From: Lachnospiraceae bacterium
GTDB lineage: Bacteria; Bacillota; Clostridia; Lachnospirales; Lachnospiraceae
NCBI GenBank assembly: GCA_015057635.1
Contig: SVEB01000020.1
Coordinates: 34,286-98,285 of the forward strand
DNA: 64,000 nucleotides
Direction of reading: 5' to 3'
The notes beneath the pieces were generated by a model. That model was given only the letters and a program-made list of their open reading frames with translations. It had not been told where the DNA came from and searched no databases. Shown one piece after another: positions 8,598-18,733 of the stretch (the stretch's first letter is position 1; the number at the start of each line of letters is the position of its first letter). The position numbers and the translations under genes were made by a program.

Positions 8598-8739
8598 GAT
8601 TGGTAAGGTTTAAATGAAAGCCGAACCTGATTTTAAATACGCTTATAGGTGAATCGTGTTAGGAAAGAGACATCTTTCGTTAAATTATAAAATATTTAGA
8701 TTTATCACGGATAGTTTACGTTTTACTTTAGAACATATA

Positions 8740-8748
8740 TGGTATAAT
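8740..8748 (+). promoter_or_regulatory. extended -10 promoter of the two-component operon
   Basis: TGGTATAAT is a TG-N-TATAAT extended -10 box; only a weak TTTTAC is seen at the -35 distance. It lies about 50 bases before the histidine kinase start. Confidence 0.5.
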
Positions 8749-8800
8749 AAAGAAAAATGTGACGAACTGTTACATAATGAGCAGAATGGGAGTTATTAAT

Positions 8801-10369
8801 ATGGACTTGAAGAAAAGACTCAAGATGTCTTTTTGCATCATTATCATTATCCCGATTCTTTTGATTGCAGCGTCTGGCAAGGCAATTATCACATATCAGC
8901 TGAATTCCATTCAGGAATCTTATGATGTGGAGTCGGACACGTTGCAGGTTATTATGAATCCGCTTCAGATTCTGAACCGTCTGACAAGAGATGTGTTCAA
9001 CCGGATTAAGCTGTGTGCGATTAAGAATCCGGGAGAGTTAGAGGATATGACGTATATTGCAAGCTTGAATGAAGAGATCAAAGGGAAATATTCCTTTCTG
9101 GTGGTACGAAAGGGAGATGAGTTCCTTTTTTCCGGAAATGAAGGCATGCTTAATAACATTGAAAAAAGCCTTCCGAAATTCGGGGAGTACAGTACCGAAG
9201 TAGATGGGGGGATTTATGTAGGCGGAAAGCATCCATTCCTATTAAAACAGCAGGATTTTTATTTCGCTGATGGTTCCGAGGGAACCGTATTTGTTGTCAC
9301 AGACGTCAATACATTAGTACCGCAGATTAAACAGTCAGCAATTCAGGCAGTTGTGGCAGCGGTCGTAATTATATTCATGACAGCATTTCTGCTGATCATA
9401 TGGCTTTACCGAAGCATTATCCGTCCTCTTGATACATTAAAGAAGGCGACAAAGGAGATGAAGGAAGGAAACTTAGATTTCTCGATTTCCGGCTCTGACG
9501 AGGATGAGATTGGACAGCTGTGTCAGGATTTTGAAGAGATGAGAATTCACTTAAAGGAGCTGATTGAGGTAAGGATGCAGTATGAGCGGGAGTCAAGGGA
9601 ATTAATCAGTAACATATCCCATGATTTAAAGACACCGTTAACTGCGATCAAAGGCTATGCGGAAGGACTGATTGACGGGGTGGCGGATACGCCGGAGAGA
9701 CAAGAGAAGTATTTAAAGACCATCTATACAAAGGCAAGCGATATGTCCGTATTGGTAGATGAACTATCGCTTTATTCGAAGATCGACTCCAATACCGTCC
9801 CGTATAATTTTAACATCATCCATGTGGCGGATTATTTTAATGACTGCATTGATGAGTTGCGGTTTGACTTAGAGGTAAAGAATATAAAACTTGGCTATGA
9901 ATACAGCGCTGATCCGAATGCGAAAGCAATCGCGGATGCAGAACAGCTAAAGCGGGTAATCAATAATATTATTGGAAATGCCGTTAAGTATATGGATAAG
10001 AAGGAAGGGCAGTTAAATGTCCGGGTGAAGGAAATCTCAAACTTCATTCAGGTAGAGATCGAGGATAACGGATCCGGCATCGCAAGAAAAGATCTTCCGA
10101 ATATCTTTGATCGTTTTTATCGGGCAGATGCGTCCAGAAACTCGAAGAGAGGCGGAACCGGTTTAGGTCTTGCAATCGCAAAGAAGATCATTGAGGAACA
10201 CGAAGGCAGGATCTGGGCGACCAGCATAGAAGGCGTTGGAACGACGATGTACTTCACCATACGCAGATGGATGCCGGAAGAGAAACAGCAGACGGAAGAG
10301 AAGAAACCGGTGAAGGAAAGAAAAGCGGGCAGGGAAGACAAGCCTGGCAGAACGAAGATTAAGGAATAG
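8801..10369 (+). CDS. sensor histidine kinase (HAMP type)
   Basis: Membrane sensor of 522 residues from the ATG at 8801, which has GGGAG eight bases upstream; upstream in-frame ATGs lack a site. Order of parts: transmembrane helix at about 10-28, an extracytoplasmic sensor to about 180, a second helix at about 180-205, HAMP, a HisKA domain with ISHDLKTPL (phosphorylated His near residue 274), and HATPase with DNGSG, GTGLGLA and TMYFT. The C-terminal 30 residues are Lys/Glu-rich. It is 23 bases ahead of the cognate OmpR-type regulator. The signal is unknown. Confidence 0.92.
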   Translation: MDLKKRLKMSFCIIIIIPILLIAASGKAIITYQLNSIQESYDVESDTLQVIMNPLQILNRLTRDVFNRIKLCAIKNPGELEDMTYIASLNEEIKGKYSFLVVRKGDEFLFSGNEGMLNNIEKSLPKFGEYSTEVDGGIYVGGKHPFLLKQQDFYFADGSEGTVFVVTDVNTLVPQIKQSAIQAVVAAVVIIFMTAFLLIIWLYRSIIRPLDTLKKATKEMKEGNLDFSISGSDEDEIGQLCQDFEEMRIHLKELIEVRMQYERESRELISNISHDLKTPLTAIKGYAEGLIDGVADTPERQEKYLKTIYTKASDMSVLVDELSLYSKIDSNTVPYNFNIIHVADYFNDCIDELRFDLEVKNIKLGYEYSADPNAKAIADAEQLKRVINNIIGNAVKYMDKKEGQLNVRVKEISNFIQVEIEDNGSGIARKDLPNIFDRFYRADASRNSKRGGTGLGLAIAKKIIEEHEGRIWATSIEGVGTTMYFTIRRWMPEEKQQTEEKKPVKERKAGREDKPGRTKIKE

Positions 10370-10392
10370 GAGAGTATATAGGAGGAAGCAAC

Positions 10393-11082
10393 ATGGATAA
10401 GATATTGATTGTAGAAGACGAAGTGGCGATTGCGGAGTTAGAAAAGGATTATTTAGAGCTTTCGGGCTTTGAGGTAAGCATCGAGAATGCGGGGGATACC
10501 GGATTAGAACGAGCATTAAAGGAAGAGTTTAAGCTTGTAATCTTAGACCTGATGTTACCGGGAATGGATGGATTTGAGATTTGCAAGAAAATCCGTGAAG
10601 TGAAGAATATCCCGGTTATCATGGTTTCCGCAAAGAAGGATGATATCGATAAGATCAGAGGACTCGGACTTGGAGCGGATGACTATATGACAAAGCCATT
10701 TAGTCCAAGCGAGTTAGTTGCCCGTGTAAAGGCACATCTGGCAAGATATGAACGCCTTGTGGGATCTAATATAAAGGAAAATGAGATCATTGAGATCCGA
10801 GGTATTAAGATTGATAAGACCGCAAGAAGAGTTTATATCAATGGAGAAGAGAAGGCATTTACAACAAAGGAATTCGATCTGTTAACATTCCTTGCCGAAA
10901 ATCCGAACCATGTGTATACCAAGGAAGAGCTGTTCCAGAAAATCTGGGATATGGAATCCATCGGGGATATCGCCACGGTAACCGTTCATATTAAGAAAAT
11001 TCGAGAGAAGATTGAGACGAATACATCCAAACCTCAGTATATAGAGACAATCTGGGGTGTAGGCTATCGTTTTAAGATATAG
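10393..11082 (+). CDS. OmpR/PhoB-family response regulator
   Basis: Protein of 229 residues. The receiver domain has the acidic pair in VEDE near residue 8, the phospho-acceptor Asp in LDLMLPGMDG near residue 52, and the conserved Lys in YMTKPF near 103. The C-terminal winged helix (about 130-229) ends in TIWGVGYRF, the usual PhoB-family ending. AGGAGG precedes the start. It pairs with the kinase just upstream and is followed by the pseudouridine synthase gene after seven bases, which suggests one operon. Target genes cannot be inferred. Confidence 0.95.
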   Translation: MDKILIVEDEVAIAELEKDYLELSGFEVSIENAGDTGLERALKEEFKLVILDLMLPGMDGFEICKKIREVKNIPVIMVSAKKDDIDKIRGLGLGADDYMTKPFSPSELVARVKAHLARYERLVGSNIKENEIIEIRGIKIDKTARRVYINGEEKAFTTKEFDLLTFLAENPNHVYTKEELFQKIWDMESIGDIATVTVHIKKIREKIETNTSKPQYIETIWGVGYRFKI

Positions 11083-11089
11083 GAGAGTT

Positions 11090-11809
11090 ATGAAGTTAAA
11101 CATATTATTTGAAGATGAGACTATGGTAGTGGCAGAAAAGCCAGCAGGCGTATTAAGCCAGTCAGACCGCTCTACGGAACTTGCCATGACAGACCATGTG
11201 AAGAACTATCTGTATGATAAGTATGGAAAGGGAAAAGCAGAGGTATTTTTAATCCACCGATTAGACCGTCCGGTAGGCGGCGTGATGGTGTTTGCAAGAA
11301 CAAAGGAAGCAGCAGCCTCCTTAAGCAGACAGGTACAGGATAAGACAATGGAAAAACACTATCTTGCCGTGCTAAACACTAGACAGCCGTTAACTAAAGA
11401 ATATAAGCAGATTACGGACTATTTAGTAAAGGATATGAAAACCAATCTTTCCTCCATCACTTCGGAAACGAATAAACAGGCAAAGAAAGCGGTATTGAAT
11501 TACAAAATCGTGGCATCCTTAGAGAAGGACGGAGAAGAACTTTCTCTGGCAGAGATTGAACTGTTAACAGGAAGGCATCATCAGATCCGGGTTCAGATGG
11601 CAAAAGAGGCCGGAGGCCTGTGGGGTGATACCAAGTATAATAAGACCTTTATTGCAAAGGAGAGATGGGTGAATCCAGGGCTGTATTCCTATCAGCTTTC
11701 CTTCCTTCATCCAAAGACAAAGAAACGGATGACATATCAATGTCTGCCACAAGAAGGAATCTTTCAGGCGTTCGAAGAAGATATGAAACGAATCTTTAGG
11801 AGGGCATGA
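11090..11809 (+). CDS. RluA-family RNA pseudouridine synthase
   Basis: Protein of 239 residues with the RluA catalytic motif HRLDRPVGGVMVFARTK near residue 60; the Asp is the nucleophile. RHHQIRVQMA near residue 165 is a second conserved block. It has no N-terminal S4 domain, so it resembles the short members of the family. Substrate (rRNA or tRNA position) cannot be assigned. It starts seven bases after the response regulator and its stop overlaps the spacer of the next gene, so translation is probably coupled. Confidence 0.9.
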   Translation: MKLNILFEDETMVVAEKPAGVLSQSDRSTELAMTDHVKNYLYDKYGKGKAEVFLIHRLDRPVGGVMVFARTKEAAASLSRQVQDKTMEKHYLAVLNTRQPLTKEYKQITDYLVKDMKTNLSSITSETNKQAKKAVLNYKIVASLEKDGEELSLAEIELLTGRHHQIRVQMAKEAGGLWGDTKYNKTFIAKERWVNPGLYSYQLSFLHPKTKKRMTYQCLPQEGIFQAFEEDMKRIFRRA

Positions 11810-11811
11810 AG

Positions 11812-12063
11812 ATGAAGACAAAAGTCGCTTTAGTTGGCGTGATCGTGGAGGAAATCAAATCATCCGGTGAGGTGAATGAGATCCTTCATGACTTTGAGCC
11901 TTATATTATCGGCAGAATGGGAGTACCATACCGGGAAAGAGGGCTCAAAGTCATCAGCGTTGTACTGGATGCGAAGAGTGGTGTGATCGACGATTTGTCA
12001 GAAAAGCTTGATAAGGTGAAAGGCATTAAAGTAAAGACAATGTATGCCGATAGCGAAGAATAA
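11812..12063 (+). CDS. TM1266-family putative iron-only hydrogenase regulator
   Basis: Protein of 83 residues, ferredoxin-like ACT-type fold. The pattern with VNEILHDFEPYIIGRMGVPY then GLKVISVVLDA is characteristic of the TM1266 family, which often neighbours FeFe-hydrogenase maturation genes. I prefer the ATG at 11812, because AGGAGG lies seven bases before it; the ATG at 11806 is only one base from that site. No hydrogenase or maturase gene is in this window. It ends the operon, with a terminator directly downstream. Confidence 0.82.
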   Translation: MKTKVALVGVIVEEIKSSGEVNEILHDFEPYIIGRMGVPYRERGLKVISVVLDAKSGVIDDLSEKLDKVKGIKVKTMYADSEE

Positions 12064-12067
12064 AAAA

Positions 12068-12113
12068 GAGGTGTGCGTAAACAAGTTTGCTTGTTTGTGC
12101 ACGCCTCTTTTTT
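12068..12113. terminator. terminator shared by convergent genes
   Basis: An 18-bp stem starting GAGGTGTGCGTAAACAAG with a TTTG loop, preceded by six A and followed by six T residues, so it can act in both directions. It lies between the TM1266 gene and the convergent DUF885 lipoprotein gene. Confidence 0.88.
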
Positions 12114-12149
12114 ATTCTCCGCTTCATTTAAAAACGCTCTTATTCGAAG

Positions 12150-13895
12150 CTATTTTTGCGAAGACAGCCATTTTTCCATATATGCATTGATTACGCTGTA
12201 TGGACAAGGACCGATCTTTAGAAGGAATTCATGGAAATTCATAAGCGTGAATTTATCGCCTAAGGCGTTCTTTGCCTTGGTCTGAAGTTCCATAATCTCA
12301 ATATAGCCGATGGAGTAAGGCAGATAGATGCCAGGTTCGGAAAGAATGGTGTAATAGATATCCTCTGCAATATCAGAGGATATGCCATATACATTCCAGA
12401 ATTCTGCGGTATCGGATTTGGTCCAGCCTTCATAATGGATGCCGATATCGCTTAAGGAATACAGGCAGTGAAGGGCAATCATATTGGCAACTAACATATT
12501 CTGCAGATCTTTTGTAAGCCCTGCAAGACTATAGGAATATGCCTCTACGTAGGTGGCCCATCCTTCATCGTAGCCGGTTATATTGATGATATTGCGGACC
12601 GGATTTGGATTCTGAGACCTAAAATATACATTCTGATACAGATGTCCCGGATACCCTTCGTGGGCAATGGTCGGGAATATCTCCGACATATCATAGACCG
12701 GATTATTGTTAATATAGATGTAATTCTCGGTATAGCAGTCAATCGGCGGCACTAAGTACATGGCCGGGCTTAAATGATCCCGCATGGATTCATGTACATA
12801 ACGAACAGAGCAGTTCACATCATTGATGGCAGGAAAATCATCTTTGATGGCACCTTTTAAATACGTAAGGATTTCATAAGGGTCAGTCTTCGGAAACTTG
12901 AATGTATTGAGCTGGGTGGTGATCGTTGGATTTTGAATCTGTATGGTCGTCATCGTTAAGATGGAGGAGTTTAATGTATTGGAGAGGGCCGTCTTCATTT
13001 CCTTGATTGTCTTGGAGGAACCGGTGGACATCTGACACAGCAGCTCATAATAAGCTTTTCCTTCGTTAAAGCCGCATAAGCCGATCTGATTCGTGGAGGT
13101 GCCTTTGAGTTCCTGCAGAGTTGCGATCAGATTCTCATAAGCAGGGATCACCGATTCTAAAACTGCCTTCTTATTCTGTTCAGCATAGGAGATCATGGAT
13201 TCAGCGCTTAAGCCCTCAAAGGAGGCAATCTTTTCATTGAAGCATTCGATTAACAGATTGTTCTCCGGGTCTTTGATAAAATCGCTGCACTGGCTGATGA
13301 TCATATCCGCTACGTCATCTGACATAAAGAATCCCTTTTCAGATTTTTCACGTTCGAACTCCGAAATCTGTTCAAAATAGGTGCCAATGGAGCCAAGCAG
13401 GTTTAGGTAGGTAGTGATATCGGATTCTTTATAAAAGGAATATTCAGCTAACAAAATAGGAAGCTGGGCCTGAACCCCTGTGGTAGGGCCGAGGGTTTCC
13501 TGATAATACAGATAGTCCCCGGTTTTAATGGTATTTTCTAATGTAATCATTAAAATGTCGTAGATTAGTTTTTCTTCTTCGGTTAGTTCAGCAGGATCAT
13601 ACCGTTTGAGGGTGGAAAGATAATTCTCAGCCTTTGATATTTCCTCATTCATATGTGTAACGGAGTATTCCCCAAGGCTAGCTTCCGGTTCCTTAATGCC
13701 GTAGTTTTCCGGATTGGAGATACAGTAATGAAGGGAGATCGTATCAGCGGACACTTCTTTCTGGAACATTTCTGTGATAAAGGCATCAAAGCTTTTTAAC
13801 GGCTCCTCCTTTGTGCTCTTCAGCTGGCAGCCGCAGCTGGCAATCATGATGGTAAAGCATAGAATGCATGCTACGATTTTTTTAAAGCTTTTCAT
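12150..13895 (-). CDS. DUF885-family lipoprotein (putative metallopeptidase)
   Basis: Protein of 581 residues with a lipoprotein signal: basic start, hydrophobic stretch and lipobox IASC with Cys21 as the likely lipidated residue. The body belongs to the DUF885 family. The HEGYPGH motif near residue 412 fits a HExxxGH zinc site, suggesting peptidase activity on the outer membrane face. AGGAGG lies upstream of its ATG. It is a lone minus-strand gene, divergent from the flagellar FliK-like gene. Substrate unknown. Confidence 0.85.
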   Translation of the reverse strand: MKSFKKIVACILCFTIMIASCGCQLKSTKEEPLKSFDAFITEMFQKEVSADTISLHYCISNPENYGIKEPEASLGEYSVTHMNEEISKAENYLSTLKRYDPAELTEEEKLIYDILMITLENTIKTGDYLYYQETLGPTTGVQAQLPILLAEYSFYKESDITTYLNLLGSIGTYFEQISEFEREKSEKGFFMSDDVADMIISQCSDFIKDPENNLLIECFNEKIASFEGLSAESMISYAEQNKKAVLESVIPAYENLIATLQELKGTSTNQIGLCGFNEGKAYYELLCQMSTGSSKTIKEMKTALSNTLNSSILTMTTIQIQNPTITTQLNTFKFPKTDPYEILTYLKGAIKDDFPAINDVNCSVRYVHESMRDHLSPAMYLVPPIDCYTENYIYINNNPVYDMSEIFPTIAHEGYPGHLYQNVYFRSQNPNPVRNIINITGYDEGWATYVEAYSYSLAGLTKDLQNMLVANMIALHCLYSLSDIGIHYEGWTKSDTAEFWNVYGISSDIAEDIYYTILSEPGIYLPYSIGYIEIMELQTKAKNALGDKFTLMNFHEFLLKIGPCPYSVINAYMEKWLSSQK

Positions 13896-13971
13896 GCTTT
13901 ATTTCCTCCTGGATTTATCATGGAATAGCAAGATAAAATCGGTCATTTATATAAGTGTATTCTGCTTAGGT

Positions 13972-13997
13972 TAAATACATACCCGGACATGGGATAT
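13972..13997 (+). promoter_or_regulatory. possible sigma-28 type flagellar promoter
   Basis: TAAA, 14 bases, then TGGGATAT, compared with the flagellar sigma consensus TAAA-N14/15-GCCGATAT (five of eight in the second box). It lies about 100 bases ahead of the FliK-like gene that leads the flagellin cluster. The match is imperfect. Confidence 0.35.
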
Positions 13998-14099
13998 AAA
14001 CAGAATCGGGATGAGAAGAAAGGAGGTATTAAGCTTTTCTTAGAAATGACCGAAATATCTAATAATAGGGTACAATCAGACAGTAAAGAGAGGAATGCA

Positions 14100-17000
14100 A
14101 TGTATATAAACGGGATCAGCCAGTTAGGGATAAAAGGCATGTATGAGACAGAGGCAGAAGACAGAGAGCAGTCTGTAGCAGGCACAGTGAATACAGAGCT
14201 TATAAGTGGCAGAATAACAGAGGGTATTACACAGGATAGCAGTACCGAAAAGATCAGACAGAATGCAGGAGATACCGGGGCCGGGATGTTTACCAATGTG
14301 GAGGCTACGGCGGGGATCACGTTAGGAACAGAAAAGAAACAGGAAGTTTCAAATCCCCTTCAGTCGCTGTACTCCCAGATGACGAAGGAAGATTATCAGG
14401 CTTTAAAAGAAGAGGGCACTCCTTTGGAAGAATATAACGCCAAGCGGCTTGAGAAGGCATTAGAACGTATTAAAAAAGGGAAAGAACTCCGAGAGAAGAG
14501 CGTGGATTCTCAGATTGAGACGAAGAAGGAAAAGAGAGAGAGAAAAGAACAGGCAGCCATGAATCAGGCTGTGTCAGCAGGAATCGATCAGTACTTGGCA
14601 GAAGTGCTTACCGATGCCAATCTTCCGGTGACAAAGGAGAATATTGCAGGAATCAAGGAAGCAATGGAAGCGGTATCGTGTGCATCCAATCTTACGGAAT
14701 CTTCTTATCAGTATATAATCGGCAATGAAATGAGTGTGACTCCGGATAGTATCTATAAAGCGGTTTATAGCGGAGCAGGTGTTAAAGGCGGCGGTTCTAA
14801 GATGGAAGAGGGCGTGATGGAGGAACTGTTATTAATGGCGGAACAGATGCTTTCTTCTGATGGCATGAGCGTAAGTGAGAAAGATATGGAGGATGCAGGA
14901 TGGCTGTTACAGAATAATCTTCCGGTAAATAGGTTAAATATCCAGAAAAAGCAGTTCTTAGAGCAGTTAAAGGAAGGATGCGAGGAAAAAGAACTGGCAT
15001 CAAAGCTTGTTCAATCCCTTAAGAATGGGGGAGTACCGGGAAAGACTGATTTAATGGATGAAACCTCCGCTTTAATGGAAAGCCTGGTTTCCGATATCAA
15101 GAAGATGGATGGAGAGACTGTCCGTGTGGCCATATACCGTCAGAGAATGCTGCAGGGAGAAGAAGCGCTTACCATGCAGCATCTAAGAGAGGCACAGGAT
15201 GAGTCTTCGGAAGTCATGCAGGACGCCATTTTGCAGGTAGCAGATGATGATATTGAAATGATTACCGCGAAAAGACAGCTAGAAGAAATCCGCCTTAAGC
15301 TTACGATGGAAGCGGCGTTTACGATGAAAGAAATGGGGATTGAGCCGGAGATGGCAAAGCTTTCTGAGATTGTGGATGGGCTTCGTGAAATCGAAAACAG
15401 CTATTACCAGGGAATACTTAAGGAAATAGGCGGGATGGGAACTTCCTCCGTTTTATTAAAGGACACCATAGAGACCGTATCGGCCCTTAAGACGGCGCCC
15501 GCAGCAGTTCTTAGTGCCACCTTTGAGGCAAGAAGAACCATTACGCCGGGAGAGCTTTTGGAAACAGGGGAAGAGCTAAAGGCAGCTTATCACAAGGCTG
15601 AGAAGGCATATGAACCGCTGATGACAGTTCCAAGAAGTGACTTGGGAGATTCGATTATGAAGGCATTTGAGAATGCAGATTCCATCCTAGAAGGTCTGGG
15701 ACAGGAAGTCAATGAGAGCAATCGCAGAGCGGTTAGAATCCTAGCGTATAATCAGATTGCACTAACACAAGAGAATATCGAAGAAATGAAAGCATACGAT
15801 GCCATGGTGAATAATCTGATCTCTAATATGAAGCCGGCGGTGACCGTAACTATGATACAGGAAGGCATTAATCCGCTTGAGACATCTATTGAAGAACTGA
15901 ATAAGAAGGCAAAGGATATCATAAAGGAGCAGGGAATCACGGCTGAGGAGAAGTTCAGTGAGTATTTAGTGAATCTGGAGAGCAAGCAGGGGATCACGGC
16001 AGAAGAAAAAAACTCGTATATCGGAATCTATCGTCTGCTGCATCAGGTGCAGAAAAGCGACGGAGCGGTAATCGGGGCCGTTGTAAAGGCAGGGCAGGAA
16101 GTGACCTTAAATAACCTGCTGACCGCAGTGCGAACGAACCATGCAAAGAATCAGGATATTCAGATTGATGACGGATTTGGAATGCAGGCTGGCATCAAAG
16201 AAGAAGGAAACAGCATATCAAAACAGATTCATTCCGCATTCGATGTGCAGAGAAAAACAGACTATATGCAGCAGATCGCAGAAGAGGCTATTTCCATGAT
16301 GAGTCCTGAAAATGCTGAAAAGATTATGAAAGAGTATGAGATGTATGGGGAACTAAGCTTAGAGACATTATTAGACCATCTTTCAGCTTCGAATGAGGGC
16401 GGTTTAAGTGCATACGAAGAAATGAAGTTTGAAGAGATGAAGGAACTTTGCCAGGGCTGCGAGGAAGAGCTTTCGTTCTTAAGACAGTATGAAGCAGCGG
16501 ATACGATTGATAATCGTAAGGCGGCACAGATTCTTCTTAATAATCCGGGGTTTGTCTTAGACAGTCTTAATAAGATCGAAACATCTGTAAATGCAAAAGA
16601 AAACAGAGAAAAACAGACGGAAGATTTCTTTAAAAGCATGGAAAGCCGGGATGCATTTGTAGAGGAAACAGAGGCATTCTGTAAAATGGCTCAGAGCGAA
16701 ATCGAGGCTCAGTACTGTATGGAAGGCATCGGACAGGCTGATAGCATGATGTTGCAGAATACGATAAAGGTATTAAAGCTTTCCAAGGCGCTTGCACAAA
16801 ATGGTTATTTTAATATTCCGATCGTATCGGGAGATACCGTGACCAATATCAATCTGACGATCTTGCATGATCAGGATGAGAAAGGAAGGATTTCCATCAC
16901 ATTAAAAGATGCGACAGAAAGTGAAGTTTCCTTAGAGCTTACGGTTACCAAAAATGATGTGAAATGCTTTGTGACAGCAGAAAATGAGGCAGTGAACCGA

Positions 17001-17213
17001 CAGTTAAGCGGATTAAGTAAGGAGTTTCGGACCGTATTTGAAGAAGCAGGATTTGAGACAAAGAGCCTGTTCTTCGCTTCCGGTTTAGGAAAGAAAGATA
17101 CGAGTCTAGGATATGACATGAAAGCGAAATCCGCAGACGAGAACGCGGTGAGCACCGATGCGCTTTACCAGCTGTCCAAACAGACAATTCAGATGCTAAT
17201 GAAGCATATTTAA
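14100..17213 (+). CDS. large FliK-like / DUF6240-type flagellar protein
   Basis: Protein of 1037 residues from the ATG at 14100, preceded by AGAGAGG at six bases; a longer frame from 13989 has no site. Most of it is helical and Glu/Lys/Met-rich, with recurring units such as LPVTKENIAGI, MSVTPDSIYKAV and LPVNRLNIQK. The last 150 residues are beta-rich (GDTVTNINLTI, GRISITLKD, LELTVTKNDV, then a helix and FETKSLFF) and resemble the C-terminal domain of FliK hook-length proteins. It ends 19 bases before flagellin, so a flagellar role is likely. I believe such proteins are annotated DUF6240 in Lachnospiraceae, but that name is from memory. Confidence 0.65.
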   Translation: MYINGISQLGIKGMYETEAEDREQSVAGTVNTELISGRITEGITQDSSTEKIRQNAGDTGAGMFTNVEATAGITLGTEKKQEVSNPLQSLYSQMTKEDYQALKEEGTPLEEYNAKRLEKALERIKKGKELREKSVDSQIETKKEKRERKEQAAMNQAVSAGIDQYLAEVLTDANLPVTKENIAGIKEAMEAVSCASNLTESSYQYIIGNEMSVTPDSIYKAVYSGAGVKGGGSKMEEGVMEELLLMAEQMLSSDGMSVSEKDMEDAGWLLQNNLPVNRLNIQKKQFLEQLKEGCEEKELASKLVQSLKNGGVPGKTDLMDETSALMESLVSDIKKMDGETVRVAIYRQRMLQGEEALTMQHLREAQDESSEVMQDAILQVADDDIEMITAKRQLEEIRLKLTMEAAFTMKEMGIEPEMAKLSEIVDGLREIENSYYQGILKEIGGMGTSSVLLKDTIETVSALKTAPAAVLSATFEARRTITPGELLETGEELKAAYHKAEKAYEPLMTVPRSDLGDSIMKAFENADSILEGLGQEVNESNRRAVRILAYNQIALTQENIEEMKAYDAMVNNLISNMKPAVTVTMIQEGINPLETSIEELNKKAKDIIKEQGITAEEKFSEYLVNLESKQGITAEEKNSYIGIYRLLHQVQKSDGAVIGAVVKAGQEVTLNNLLTAVRTNHAKNQDIQIDDGFGMQAGIKEEGNSISKQIHSAFDVQRKTDYMQQIAEEAISMMSPENAEKIMKEYEMYGELSLETLLDHLSASNEGGLSAYEEMKFEEMKELCQGCEEELSFLRQYEAADTIDNRKAAQILLNNPGFVLDSLNKIETSVNAKENREKQTEDFFKSMESRDAFVEETEAFCKMAQSEIEAQYCMEGIGQADSMMLQNTIKVLKLSKALAQNGYFNIPIVSGDTVTNINLTILHDQDEKGRISITLKDATESEVSLELTVTKNDVKCFVTAENEAVNRQLSGLSKEFRTVFEEAGFETKSLFFASGLGKKDTSLGYDMKAKSADENAVSTDALYQLSKQTIQMLMKHI

Positions 17214-17232
17214 TAAAGAGAGGATACACACC

Positions 17233-18717
17233 ATGAGAATTAATCATAATATATCAGCGTTAAAAACAAGCAATCAGCTTACCAAGTCCAACAACGCGTT
17301 AAGCAAGAGCTTAGAACGTTTATCATCCGGATACCGCATTAACCATGCGGCAGATGATGCAGCGGGCATGGCCATTTCCAGAAGAATGAAGACACAGATT
17401 GCCGGATTAGAACAGGCAAGCAGAAATGCCGCAGACGGAATCTCTGCCATTCAGACAGCGGAAGGTGCATTAAATGAAATAAGTTCCATGTTACAAAGAA
17501 TGCGTGAGTTATCTGTGCAGGCAGCTAACGACACCAATACGATTGAGGACCGCAGGTCTATCCAGGCTGAAATCAATGAATTGAATAACGAGATCAACCG
17601 TATTTCCGCTTCTACAGAATTCAATACAAAGACACTTTTAGCCGGAGATATGGATAAGCAGTGTTATGCCACAAACAGCAATGTAAATGTAGTCTCTGTA
17701 TCCGACCAGGTAGCAGCAGACACCTATACATTAAGCGTAACACAGGATGCCAGACAGGCAGTTGCAACAGGTTTTTCTATGAAGGCGGAAACTGTGGCAG
17801 ATGCGGATGCTGGAACACTTGTTATTAACGGGGTAGAGGTGGAAGTAACAGCTGGTCAGACAATGGAACAGGTATACGAGAATATCCGAAATACATGTGA
17901 AACTATGAATATCAAAGTATTCAGTGGAACTGCGGATGGTGACGGAGGCTATACCGAAGTGGATCTTAAAAAGGGTACCAATCTTGTATTTATGTCAGAC
18001 GCGTATGGCAGCTCAGAAGAAATTAAGATCAGCACTACATCGAATGGATTAGCGGCATTTCTTGGCATGAGAGATCACACCGTATCCGCAAAGGGTGTGG
18101 ATGCAGAAGTCACTTTAGATAGCGGAAGCTATACGGTTACTGCAACTGCTGCATGTGATGGCAACAAGGTGACAATTACAGCATACAACGGCTTTGAAAT
18201 GATCGTGGAATTAACCGGTTCCGTAGCCGGCACAACCTTTACGGATGCCAATGCGGATGGTACCCCTGCTTCTTCTACCACTGCCGGAGAGGAAGAGGTA
18301 GAGATTACGGTGTTAAATGCAGGTCCTCTTGATTTGCAGATTGGTGCCAATGAAGGTCAGACAGTGGAAGTAGTGATCCCACGCATTGATTCTTCTACAT
18401 TAGGAACCGATTCGGTGAATGTCGTTACAGGGGAAGGCGCTCAGAAAGCAATCTCTGTTTTAGATAATGCGATATCCATGGTAACCAAGTTCCGTGCAAA
18501 GTTAGGTGCTTATCAGAACCGTTTAGAGCACGCGATCGATAATCTGGATGTTTCCAATGAAAATATCACACACGCGTTATCTCGTATCGAAGATACTGAT
18601 ATGGCATCGGAAATGACAAAATATACACAGATGAATGTATTGGTGCAGGCGGGAACATCGGTGCTGTCTCAGGCAAATGAAAGACCGCAGACCATTTTAT
18701 CATTATTACAGGGTTAA
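17233..18717 (+). CDS. fliC: flagellin
   Basis: Filament subunit of 494 residues. The conserved N-terminus (MRINHNISALKTSNQLTKSN, then LSSGYRINHAADDAAGMAIS) and the C-terminus (DTDMASEMTKYTQMNVLVQA, ending SLLQG) form the D0/D1 core. Residues about 140-400 are a Thr/Ala/Val-rich variable D2/D3-like region exposed on the filament and larger than in minimal flagellins. The ribosome binding site is AGAGAGG. It is followed after 16 bases by fliS, its export chaperone. The neighbourhood lacks other flagellar structural genes, so this is a detached filament locus. Confidence 0.97.
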   Translation: MRINHNISALKTSNQLTKSNNALSKSLERLSSGYRINHAADDAAGMAISRRMKTQIAGLEQASRNAADGISAIQTAEGALNEISSMLQRMRELSVQAANDTNTIEDRRSIQAEINELNNEINRISASTEFNTKTLLAGDMDKQCYATNSNVNVVSVSDQVAADTYTLSVTQDARQAVATGFSMKAETVADADAGTLVINGVEVEVTAGQTMEQVYENIRNTCETMNIKVFSGTADGDGGYTEVDLKKGTNLVFMSDAYGSSEEIKISTTSNGLAAFLGMRDHTVSAKGVDAEVTLDSGSYTVTATAACDGNKVTITAYNGFEMIVELTGSVAGTTFTDANADGTPASSTTAGEEEVEITVLNAGPLDLQIGANEGQTVEVVIPRIDSSTLGTDSVNVVTGEGAQKAISVLDNAISMVTKFRAKLGAYQNRLEHAIDNLDVSNENITHALSRIEDTDMASEMTKYTQMNVLVQAGTSVLSQANERPQTILSLLQG

Positions 18718-18733
18718 TTAGGGGGAAAGTCGG

